In this document: in pieces, positions 1-6,692 of the stretch
How positions within the stretch are numbered: the first letter of the stretch is position 1
Layout: the number at the start of each line of letters is the position of its first letter
From: Ralstonia sp. UBA689
GTDB taxonomy: Bacteria; Pseudomonadota; Gammaproteobacteria; Burkholderiales; Burkholderiaceae
Assembly (NCBI RefSeq): GCF_002298975.1
Contig: NZ_DBMV01000001.1
Span: forward strand, 62,001 to 126,000
Length of the DNA: 64,000 nt
Direction: 5' to 3'
Notes under the pieces: generated by a model
Database searches by the model: none
What the model was told of the DNA's origin: nothing
What the model saw: only the letters and a program-made list of their open reading frames with translations
Position numbers and translations under genes: made by a program

Positions 1-11
1 TGGCCTCGTAA
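1..11 (+). CDS. possible 3' end of nuoN (NADH dehydrogenase subunit N), partial
   Basis: Only the last two codons (Ala-Ser) and a TAA stop at 9-11 would be inside the window. The sequence itself cannot identify the gene. The guess rests on the usual neighbourhood of DUF2818 genes in Burkholderiales, which directly follow nuoN. The spacing of 15 bp to the next start fits an operon. Confidence 0.3.
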
Positions 12-26
12 TCCGGCCGTCCCAAG

Positions 27-332
27 ATGAACGCTTCGACGGGCGGCTTGTTTGTCATCGTGTTGGCACTGATCTGTGCCAACCTGCCGTTCGTCAATCA
101 ACGCGTTCTGGCCGTCGTGCCGGTACGCTGGCCGCGCAAGCCGTTCTGGCTGCGCGGCGCTGAACTGATTGCCATGTACGTTGTAGTCGGGCTGATCGGT
201 TTCGGCATCGAATCGAGCCAGGGCAATGCTTTCCCGCAGGGCTGGCAGTTCTATGCGATTACTGCCTGCCTGATGCTGGTGTTCGCGTTTCCCGGCTTTA
301 CGTGGCAATACCTGGTTCGCCACCCCCGTTGA
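27..332 (+). CDS. DUF2818 family membrane protein
   Basis: A 101-residue protein with three hydrophobic stretches (about residues 5-20, 46-62 and 75-93), so probably a small inner-membrane protein with three helices. Its function is not known. The DUF2818 family is typically found straight after the nuo genes in Burkholderiales, which is the position it would hold here if the preceding stop codon belongs to nuoN. It is followed 46 bp later by a Nudix hydrolase gene on the same strand, an arrangement that recurs in this group. The family call rests on length, hydrophobicity and context. Confidence 0.7.
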   Translation: MNASTGGLFVIVLALICANLPFVNQRVLAVVPVRWPRKPFWLRGAELIAMYVVVGLIGFGIESSQGNAFPQGWQFYAITACLMLVFAFPGFTWQYLVRHPR

Positions 333-378
333 TTACCCGCCGGGCAGGCACCCCGCTGTCTCGGCACGAGAGAGCGCC

Positions 379-990
379 ATGTCCGATCACACTCCGCTTC
401 CCACATCTCCTGACACGACGTCCGATTCGGACGCCGGCCTGCGCGAGACCCAGGTCGCTTCGGCGCTGATGCATCAGGGCAAGTTCCTCACACTCAGGCA
501 AGACATCGTCCGCCTGCCGGACGGCCGCAACGCCAGCCGTGAATACCTGATCCACCCGGGCGCGGTCATGATGATCCCGTTATTTGATGATGGCACTGTG
601 CTGATGGAGCGCCAGTTCCGCTACCCGATCGGCAAGGTGATGATCGAATTCCCGGCCGGCAAGCTCGACCCGCAGGAGGGAGCGCTGGCATGCGGTAAGC
701 GTGAGCTGCGAGAGGAAACCGGCTACACAGCCGAGCGTTGGGACTATCTGACGCGCATCCACCCGGTCATCTCCTACTCCACCGAGTTCATCGACATCTA
801 CCTCGCGCGTGACTTACGGGATGGCGATGCCGCGCTCGATGAGGGCGAATTCCTCGAGACCTTCATTGCGCCGGCCGGCCAACTGATTGACTGGGTGCGA
901 GAAGGGAAGATCTCCGATGTGAAGACCATCATCGGCGTATTCTGGCTGGAGAAGATACTGTCGGGTGCCTGGGCTCCGGGTGGCGTCTGA
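379..990 (+). CDS. Nudix hydrolase, ADP-ribose pyrophosphatase-like
   Basis: A 203-residue Nudix protein. The Nudix box lies at about residues 93-115: a Gly-Lys-Leu start, then RELREETG, which supplies the Glu residues that bind Mg2+. The upstream stretch with ERQFRYP and the length resemble the NudF/ADP-ribose pyrophosphatase branch, which cleaves ADP-ribose to AMP and ribose 5-phosphate. The true substrate cannot be read from the motif. The start ATG at 379 follows GAGAGCGCC, a weak ribosome-binding site. The gene ends about 50 bp before a strong twin palindrome that probably begins the next transcription unit. Confidence 0.85.
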   Translation: MSDHTPLPTSPDTTSDSDAGLRETQVASALMHQGKFLTLRQDIVRLPDGRNASREYLIHPGAVMMIPLFDDGTVLMERQFRYPIGKVMIEFPAGKLDPQEGALACGKRELREETGYTAERWDYLTRIHPVISYSTEFIDIYLARDLRDGDAALDEGEFLETFIAPAGQLIDWVREGKISDVKTIIGVFWLEKILSGAWAPGGV

Positions 991-1043
991 GTCGCTTGCG
1001 CAAGCGTTAGCCGGCCCCATCTTTCCAACCTCTCTACTATGAC

Positions 1044-1077
1044 GAACGATCGTGCGAAAAAATTAGCACGATCGTTC
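1044..1077. promoter_or_regulatory. twin palindromic operator, probably for a TetR-type lipid-catabolism regulator
   Basis: A perfect 12-bp inverted repeat, GAACGATCGTGC (1044-1055) and GCACGATCGTTC (1066-1077), is separated by the A/T-rich 10-bp spacer GAAAAAATTA. Each arm itself carries the 8-bp palindrome ACGATCGT, and the two palindrome centres are 22 bp apart, about two helical turns. It sits 51 bp before the DUF1178/acyl-CoA dehydrogenase operon. A related sequence lies at 28821-28840 before a 3-hydroxyacyl-CoA dehydrogenase gene. Assignment to a TetR repressor (for example the FadP type of betaproteobacteria) is inference. Confidence 0.6.
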
Positions 1078-1127
1078 ACAAATTTTCGAATCGGGGATAC
1101 ACTCGTCCCCATGCGCTGGACCGATCA

Positions 1128-1589
1128 ATGAAAGTGCTGGACCTCCGCTGTGCCAATGACCACCGCTTCGAAGGCTGGTTCGACTCCGATGCCGACCTGC
1201 AATCGCAGCGTGAGCGCGGGCTGTTGACGTGCCCGGTCTGCGGCCACAACGAGGTTGAGCGCCTGCCGAGTGCACCGCGCCTGAACTTGTCGTCGTCGCG
1301 AGCGGAGGCTGCCCAGAGGGGGGCCGTCGCCAAGACGGTGGAAGGCGAAAGCGGCGTGCCCGTGGCCCTGCAACAGCTCTACCTGAAGGCCGTGCGCCAT
1401 GTCCTGGCCAATACCGAGGACGTCGGCGACCGGTTTGCAGAAGAAGCGCGCCGCATGCATTACAACGAGGCGCCGGAGCGGGGTATTCGCGGGACGACGT
1501 CTCGGGAGGAAGCGCAGGAACTGGCGGAGGAAGGCATCGAGGTGATGCCGCTGCTGGTGCCCGACGCGCTCAAGCAGCCCGTGCACTAG
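1128..1589 (+). CDS. DUF1178 family protein
   Basis: A 153-residue protein of the DUF1178 family, recognised by the N-terminal MKVLDLRCANDHRFEGWF stretch and a CPVCGHNEVERL segment at about residues 36-47. The first Cys (residue 8) and the CPVC pair could bind zinc, as in small rubredoxin-like domains. Function is unknown. It is the first gene after the twin operator and lies 84 bp before two acyl-CoA dehydrogenase genes on the same strand, so it may be co-expressed with them. Confidence 0.8.
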   Translation: MKVLDLRCANDHRFEGWFDSDADLQSQRERGLLTCPVCGHNEVERLPSAPRLNLSSSRAEAAQRGAVAKTVEGESGVPVALQQLYLKAVRHVLANTEDVGDRFAEEARRMHYNEAPERGIRGTTSREEAQELAEEGIEVMPLLVPDALKQPVH

Positions 1590-1673
1590 CAGCCCCGATT
1601 CAGGTCCGCGCCGGTCCGACAGAACGTTCTCCACCGATTTGCCACGGTGGGGAGCCAACCACAGGAGACAGGC

Positions 1674-2870
1674 ATGGATCTGAACTACTCGGCGGCCGAT
1701 GATGCGTTCCGCCAGGAAGTCCGCGGCTGGCTGGAAGCCAATCTGCCCAAGGACATCCAAGACAAGGTGTTGAACCACCGCCGCCTGAACCGCGACGATT
1801 TCGTCCGTTGGCACAAGGCGCTCGCGGCCAAGGGCTGGTCGGTGCCTCACTGGCCGGTCGAGTGGGGTGGCACCGGCTGGTCCCCCATCCAAAAACACAT
1901 CTGGGACGAAGAGTGCGCAGAGATCGGCGCGCCCGGCGTGCTGCCATTCGGCGTCAGCATGGTCGCGCCCGTGATCATGAAGTACGGCAACGAGGCGCAG
2001 AAGCGCTACTTTCTGCCGCGCATCGTCGATTGCACAGATTGGTGGTGCCAGGGCTACTCCGAGCCGGGTTCCGGTTCCGACCTCGCCTCGGTCAAGACGC
2101 GCGCTGTGCGTGAGGGCGATCACTACGTCGTCAACGGCCAGAAGACCTGGACCACGCTCGGCCAGTACGCCGACATGATCTTCTGCCTGGTGCGCACCGA
2201 CCCGGACGCCAAGAAGCAAGAGGGCATCTCGTTCCTGCTGATCGACATGAAGACGCCGGGCATCACCGTACGCCCGATCATCATGCTCGACGAAGAGCAC
2301 GAGGTGAATGAGGTGTTCTTCGACAACGTGAAGGTGCCGGTCGAAAATCTGATCGGCGACGAAAACCGCGGCTGGACGTATGCCAAGTACCTGCTCGGTC
2401 ACGAGCGTACCGGCATTGCGCGCGTCGGCAATTCGAAGCGCGAGCTGGCCTTCCTCAAGCGCGTCGCCCTGCAGCATCAGAAGAACGGCAAGCCGCTGCT
2501 CGAAGACCCGGTGTTCGCCGGCAAGGTGGCGTCGCTGGAGATCGAACTGATGGCGCTGGAGGTCACCGTGCTGCGTGTGGTGTCGAGCGAGAACGCCGGC
2601 AAGGGCCCTGGCCCCGAGGCGTCGCTGCTCAAGATCAAGGGAACGCAGATCCAGCAGATGCTGACCGAGTTGATGGTCGAGGCCGTGGGCCCGTATGCGC
2701 AGCCGTTCGACCCGAGCTACCTGGAAGGCGAAGTGCCGCAGGCCGTGACGGGCGACAACGACGCCGCACCGCTCGCGCCGTACTACTTCAACTATCGCAA
2801 GACCTCGATCTACGGCGGGTCGAACGAAATCCAGCGCAACATCATCTCGCAGATGATCCTCGGCGTCTGA
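1674..2870 (+). CDS. acyl-CoA dehydrogenase (catalytic-type subunit)
   Basis: A 398-residue acyl-CoA dehydrogenase, an FAD enzyme that forms trans-2-enoyl-CoA. Typical landmarks are the CQGYSEPGSGSD segment for FAD and substrate binding, the GQKTWTT motif and the C-terminal IYGGSNEIQRNI. In that last motif the MCAD catalytic Glu position holds Gly (YGG instead of YEG), so the base must lie elsewhere, as in isovaleryl-CoA-type enzymes. The start at 1674 is chosen because ACAGGAGACAGGC precedes it and the family N-terminus MDLNYSAADDAFR begins there. A second dehydrogenase starts 25 bp downstream. The pair may form a heteromer. Confidence 0.9.
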   Translation: MDLNYSAADDAFRQEVRGWLEANLPKDIQDKVLNHRRLNRDDFVRWHKALAAKGWSVPHWPVEWGGTGWSPIQKHIWDEECAEIGAPGVLPFGVSMVAPVIMKYGNEAQKRYFLPRIVDCTDWWCQGYSEPGSGSDLASVKTRAVREGDHYVVNGQKTWTTLGQYADMIFCLVRTDPDAKKQEGISFLLIDMKTPGITVRPIIMLDEEHEVNEVFFDNVKVPVENLIGDENRGWTYAKYLLGHERTGIARVGNSKRELAFLKRVALQHQKNGKPLLEDPVFAGKVASLEIELMALEVTVLRVVSSENAGKGPGPEASLLKIKGTQIQQMLTELMVEAVGPYAQPFDPSYLEGEVPQAVTGDNDAAPLAPYYFNYRKTSIYGGSNEIQRNIISQMILGV

Positions 2871-2895
2871 CCAGAACGGATAACGGAGACAAGAC

Positions 2896-4026
2896 ATGGA
2901 TTTCTCGTTCACCGACGAACAGAAGCAACTGGCCGATGCGGTGCGCCGCTTCATCGACAAGGATTACGGTTTCGAGGCGCGCAACAAGATCGTGTATTCG
3001 CCCGAAGGTGTGTCGCAAGCCGCATGGGGCGGGCTGGCCGAGCTGGGCCTGACCGCGCTGCCGGTGCCGGAAGCGCAAGGCGGTTTCGATGGCCGCGCGA
3101 TGGACCTGCTGGTGGTGATGCAGGAACTCGGCCGTGGCCTGGTGGTGGAGCCGTATCAGGCGACCGTGCTGGGTGCGCAGGCGCTTAAGCTGGCGGGCGG
3201 CCAGGATGCGCTGCTGGAGCAGGTGGCCGGCGGTGTGGTGAAGCTGGCCATTGCCTTTGGCGAGCGGCAGTCGCGCTACGAACTCTTCAACGTCATCACG
3301 CGTGCTGCGCAGCAGGGCAGCGGCTGGGTGCTCACCGGCGAGAAGGCCGTGGTCGTGCACGGCGCGCAGGCCGACAAGCTGATCGTCTCGGCACGCACCG
3401 ATGGCGAGGCACGCGACACGGCTGGCCTGTCGCTGTTCGTGGTCGATCGTGATGCCGCGGGCGTGACGATCAAGGATTACCGCACCATCGACAACCTGCA
3501 TGCCGCCGACATCCGCTTTGACAACGCGCCGGCCACGCTGCTCGGCAAGGCTGGCCAAGCATGGGAGACCATTGATGGGGTGGCCGACCTGGGCTGCGTG
3601 CTACTGTGCGCCGAGGCCGTCGGCCTGATCGACGCGCTGAATGCCGCCACGCTGGAATACACCAAGACGCGCCAGCAGTTTGGCGTGCCGATCGCGCGCT
3701 TCCAGGCGCTGCAGCACCGCATGGTCGACATGTTCATTCATGCTGAGCAGGCCCGTTCGATCACGTATCTGGCGGCTGCGCACTTTGAAGACGGTGACGT
3801 GGAAGCCCGCCGCCGCTACGTATCGGCGGCCAAGGCCCGCGTCGGCCAGGCTGCGCGTGATGTCGGGCAGGAAGCCGTGCAATTGCACGGCGGCATGGGC
3901 GTGACCAACGAACTGCCGGCCGCGCACATGTTCAAACGGCTCACGATGATCAACACGACGCTCGGCGACGTGGATCATCATCTGGCCCGCTTCGCATCGC
4001 TGCCGGGCTTCAAGAACGCAGCGTAA
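2896..4026 (+). CDS. acyl-CoA dehydrogenase family protein (partner-type subunit)
   Basis: A 376-residue acyl-CoA dehydrogenase homologue starting MDFSFTDEQKQL. It keeps the overall fold markers, including the TRQQFGVPIARFQALQH segment and QLHGGMGVTNE, but ends with MINTTLGDVDHHLARF in place of the usual IYEGTxEIQR FAD/catalytic motif. In heteromeric alpha2beta2 dehydrogenases such as actinobacterial ChsE4-ChsE5, one subunit lacks key active-site residues, and this protein could be such a partner of the preceding gene. A strong hairpin follows the stop codon, before the MaoC genes. Confidence 0.85.
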   Translation: MDFSFTDEQKQLADAVRRFIDKDYGFEARNKIVYSPEGVSQAAWGGLAELGLTALPVPEAQGGFDGRAMDLLVVMQELGRGLVVEPYQATVLGAQALKLAGGQDALLEQVAGGVVKLAIAFGERQSRYELFNVITRAAQQGSGWVLTGEKAVVVHGAQADKLIVSARTDGEARDTAGLSLFVVDRDAAGVTIKDYRTIDNLHAADIRFDNAPATLLGKAGQAWETIDGVADLGCVLLCAEAVGLIDALNAATLEYTKTRQQFGVPIARFQALQHRMVDMFIHAEQARSITYLAAAHFEDGDVEARRRYVSAAKARVGQAARDVGQEAVQLHGGMGVTNELPAAHMFKRLTMINTTLGDVDHHLARFASLPGFKNAA

Positions 4027-4036
4027 CGGCAACCCT

Positions 4037-4071
4037 CAACGCCCCGCGTCCCTGCGGGGCGTTGTCATTTT
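4037..4071 (+). terminator. GC-rich hairpin, internal terminator or attenuator
   Basis: Perfect 11-bp stem CAACGCCCCGC (4037-4047) and GCGGGGCGTTG (4054-4064), with a 6-nt loop, followed by TCATTTTG. The short T-run makes it a moderate intrinsic terminator. It separates the two dehydrogenase genes from the two MaoC-type genes and may lower expression of the latter. Confidence 0.55.
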
Positions 4072-4082
4072 GAGGAGACGTC

Positions 4083-4553
4083 ATGGCAGAAGCAACGCTA
4101 CCGTACGAGTTCTACTTCGACGATTTCGAGGTCGGCCGTACGATGGAGATGGGCAGCTACACGGTCACCGAAGAAGAGATCCTGACCTTTGCGCGGCAAT
4201 ACGATCCGCAGCCGTTTCACATTGATGCGGATGCGGCCAAGCACAGCATTTACGGCGGCATCATTTCCAGCGGCTGGATGACCTGCTCGGTGATGATGCG
4301 GCTGATGGTGCAGGGCTTTCTCAGCAAGGCAGCCAGCATGGGCTCGCCGGGCGTGGACGAGATCCGCTGGCTCAAGCCGGTGTATCCGGGCGACACGCTG
4401 TCGGTGTCGAGCACCTGCATGGAGGTGCGGCCCTCGCAGTCGAAGCCGGATCGCGGTGTGGCGGTCAACCGCTGGGAGGCACGCAACCAGCGCGGTGAGC
4501 TGGTTTGCACCGTGACCGGCATGGGCTTGTTCGGGCGTCGTCCGAAAGCCTGA
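4083..4553 (+). CDS. MaoC-like (R)-specific enoyl-CoA hydratase family protein
   Basis: A 156-residue single hotdog-fold protein. The hydratase-2 signature appears around residues 38-60 as FARQYDPQPFHIDADAAK, with the Asp and His expected at the active site, followed by YGGIISSGW. Such enzymes add water to trans-2-enoyl-CoA to give 3-hydroxyacyl-CoA. GAGGAGACGTC precedes the start. A second MaoC-like gene follows 37 bp later, and MaoC pairs can form heteromers. Together with the two dehydrogenases it outlines steps one and two of a beta-oxidation cycle. Confidence 0.85.
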   Translation: MAEATLPYEFYFDDFEVGRTMEMGSYTVTEEEILTFARQYDPQPFHIDADAAKHSIYGGIISSGWMTCSVMMRLMVQGFLSKAASMGSPGVDEIRWLKPVYPGDTLSVSSTCMEVRPSQSKPDRGVAVNRWEARNQRGELVCTVTGMGLFGRRPKA

Positions 4554-4590
4554 TCTCACGTTACGACACAACAACAAGGAGACAACCGGA

Positions 4591-5070
4591 ATGCGCATCA
4601 TCGAATCGCTCGACGAGCTGCGAGGATTGATCGGCCAGGAAGTTGCGGTGAGCGACTGGACCGAGATCACGCAGCAGCAGGTCAACCTGTTCGCCGAGGC
4701 CACGGGCGATCACCAGTGGATTCACGTCGATGTGGAGCGCGCCAAGCGCGAGTCGCCGTTCGGGGCGCCGGTGGCGCATGGGTTTCTGACGCTGTCGCTG
4801 CTGCCGATGCTGATGCAGAACGCGCTCGCCATGCCGGACGTGAAGATGGGCGTGAACTACGGCCTGAACAAGGTCCGCTTCACGGCGCCGGTGCCGGTGG
4901 GCAGCCGCGTGCGTGCGCGCGTCAGCTTGCTGGAGATGGAAACGCTGCCGCCGCTGCCCAATGCCCCCGCCCTGACGGGCGCCCAGATGACCTGGGGCGT
5001 GACCATCGAGCGGGAAGGGCAGGAGCGCCCGGTCTGTGTGGCGGAATCGATCTCGCGCCGCTACTCCTGA
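4591..5070 (+). CDS. MaoC-like enoyl-CoA hydratase family protein
   Basis: A 159-residue hotdog protein with the MaoC/hydratase-2 signature FAEATGDHQWIHVDVERAK at about residues 35-53 and the conserved APVAHGFLTLSLLP helix. The Asp and His of the catalytic pair are present. The start ATG is preceded by AACAAGGAGACAACCGGA, a good Shine-Dalgarno. It is the last gene of the operon, with a terminator 26 bp after the stop. It may act alone or with the previous MaoC protein; the substrate is unknown. Confidence 0.85.
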   Translation: MRIIESLDELRGLIGQEVAVSDWTEITQQQVNLFAEATGDHQWIHVDVERAKRESPFGAPVAHGFLTLSLLPMLMQNALAMPDVKMGVNYGLNKVRFTAPVPVGSRVRARVSLLEMETLPPLPNAPALTGAQMTWGVTIEREGQERPVCVAESISRRYS

Positions 5071-5095
5071 GCGGTCTTCCGCACTTGTCTGAAGG

Positions 5096-5125
5096 GGCCG
5101 GCGCAATGCCGGCCTTTGTATTTCT
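5096..5125 (+). terminator. rho-independent terminator of the acyl-CoA dehydrogenase/MaoC operon
   Basis: Stem GGCCGGC (5096-5102) and GCCGGCC (5108-5114), loop GCAAT, then TTTGTATTTCTT. It lies between the second MaoC gene and the urea transport operon and insulates the two. Confidence 0.8.
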
Positions 5126-5258
5126 TCTTGCGCTCCGCTTGTTTTGTGCTTGTCTGCGCGTGCCCCACGCAAGCGCATCACGCCGGCCAAATGCGCGGAC
5201 TTGGCGCAGTTTCGGCACTGTTTTGGCGCGGATTTCCCATTCCATGAGCGAAATGTGA

Positions 5259-5274
5259 TGGCACGGTAGTTGCA
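5259..5274 (+). promoter_or_regulatory. sigma-54 (RpoN) promoter of the urt operon
   Basis: TGGCACG (5259-5265), 4 bp GTAG, then TTGCA (5270-5274) matches the -24/-12 consensus TGGCACG-N4-TTGC(A/T) at every position, with the correct GG-N10-GC spacing. Transcription would begin near 5285, leaving a leader of about 40 nt with AAGGAG at 5313-5318 before urtA. An RpoN promoter for a urea transporter fits NtrC control under nitrogen limitation. No clear NtrC site was found upstream by eye. Confidence 0.85.
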
Positions 5275-5323
5275 ATTTTGGCCCCGGAGGTCGTTCTCGC
5301 CGCCAATAACCCAAGGAGCCGCA

Positions 5324-6586
5324 ATGAAACGTCGTGAGCTGTTGAAGCTGTCCGCCGTCGCCGCCGCAACGCTGTTGTCCGTGTCGAATCTCGCGTTTGC
5401 TCAGGCAAAGGAGCCGATCAAGGTCGGCATCCTGCATTCGCTGTCGGGCACGATGGCCATCTCCGAGACGTCGCTGAAAGACGTGGCGCTGATGACGATC
5501 GACGAGATCAACAAGAGCGGCGGCGTGCTGGGCCGCAAGCTGCAGCCGGTGGTGGTGGATCCGGCGTCGAACTGGCCGCTGTTTGCCGAGAAGGCGCGTG
5601 GGCTGCTGACGCAGGACAAGGTGGCCGTGACGTTCGGCTGCTGGACGTCGGTGTCGCGCAAGTCGGTGCTGCCGGTCTATGAAGAGCTGAACGGCCTGCT
5701 GTTCTACCCGGTGCAGTACGAAGGCGAAGAGATGTCAAAGAACGTCTTCTACACCGGCGCCGCGCCCAACCAGCAAGCCATTCCCGCGGTGGAATACCTG
5801 ATGAGCAAGGAAGGCGGCGGCGCCAAGCGCTTCTTCCTGCTGGGCACCGATTATGTCTACCCGCGCACGACCAACAAGATCCTGCGTGCCTTCCTGCACA
5901 GCAAGGGCGTGAAAGACAGCGACATCGAAGAGGTCTACACGCCGTTCGGCCACTCCGATTACCAGACCATCGTCGCCAACATCAAGAAGTTCTCGCAGGG
6001 CGGCAAGACGGCCGTGATCTCGACCATCAATGGCGATTCCAACGTGCCGTTCTACAAGGAACTCGGCAACGCCGGCCTGAAGGCCAAGGACGTGCCGGTG
6101 GTCGCGTTCTCGGTGGGCGAGGAAGAACTGCGCGGCGTCGACACGAAACCGCTGGCCGGCCAGCTTGCCGCTTGGAACTACTTCATGTCGGTCAAGAATC
6201 CGGTCAATGACGACTTCAAAAAGAAGTGGGCCGCGTGGGTCAAGGCCAACAACCTGCCGGGCGGTGACAAGCGCGTCACCAACGACCCGATGGAAGCCAC
6301 CTACGTCGGCATCATGATGTGGAAGCAGGCCGTCGAGAAGGCCGGCACCACCGACGTGGACAAGGTTCGCCAAGCGATGTACGGCCAGCAGTTCAAGGCA
6401 CCGTCGGGCTTCACGCTGGTGATGAACAACAACCATCACCTGAGCAAGCCCGTGATGATCGGCGAGGTGCGCGGCGATGGCCAGTTCAACGTCGTCTGGA
6501 AGACGCCGACGGTGATCCGCGCCAAGCCGTGGAGCCCGTACATTCCCGGCAACGAGGGCAAGCCTGACATGGTTGCAAGCAAGTGA
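5324..6586 (+). CDS. urtA: urea ABC transporter, substrate-binding protein
   Basis: A 420-residue periplasmic binding protein for urea. The N-terminus MKRRELLKLSAVAAATLLS carries the twin-arginine motif RRELLK and ends in an AFA-QA cleavage site near residue 26, so Tat export is likely. The mature part starts KEPIKVGILHSLSGTMAISE, as in the UrtA/AmiC group of branched-chain amino acid-binding folds. The start at 5324 is chosen over an upstream in-frame codon because AAGGAGCCGCA precedes it and the signal peptide begins there. First gene of urtABCDE, directly downstream of the sigma-54 promoter. Confidence 0.95.
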   Translation: MKRRELLKLSAVAAATLLSVSNLAFAQAKEPIKVGILHSLSGTMAISETSLKDVALMTIDEINKSGGVLGRKLQPVVVDPASNWPLFAEKARGLLTQDKVAVTFGCWTSVSRKSVLPVYEELNGLLFYPVQYEGEEMSKNVFYTGAAPNQQAIPAVEYLMSKEGGGAKRFFLLGTDYVYPRTTNKILRAFLHSKGVKDSDIEEVYTPFGHSDYQTIVANIKKFSQGGKTAVISTINGDSNVPFYKELGNAGLKAKDVPVVAFSVGEEELRGVDTKPLAGQLAAWNYFMSVKNPVNDDFKKKWAAWVKANNLPGGDKRVTNDPMEATYVGIMMWKQAVEKAGTTDVDKVRQAMYGQQFKAPSGFTLVMNNNHHLSKPVMIGEVRGDGQFNVVWKTPTVIRAKPWSPYIPGNEGKPDMVASK

Positions 6587-6692
6587 TGTGGTCAGGCGGG
6601 CCGGTCACGTGTCCAACGTAACCGGCCTTTTGAACGACGCTCTACGACGTGGTGGGCCGGTTTCGATATCGGCCGCCACGCATCGGATTGCC

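Noticed and set aside
1125..2960. Very long minus-strand ORFs opposite real genes (for example 611 codons here, 622 codons at 6642-8510, 645 codons at 47714-49651)
   Set aside because: These are antisense shadows of GC-rich coding genes with strong third-position bias. Their translations are rich in Arg, His and Gln and match no family.
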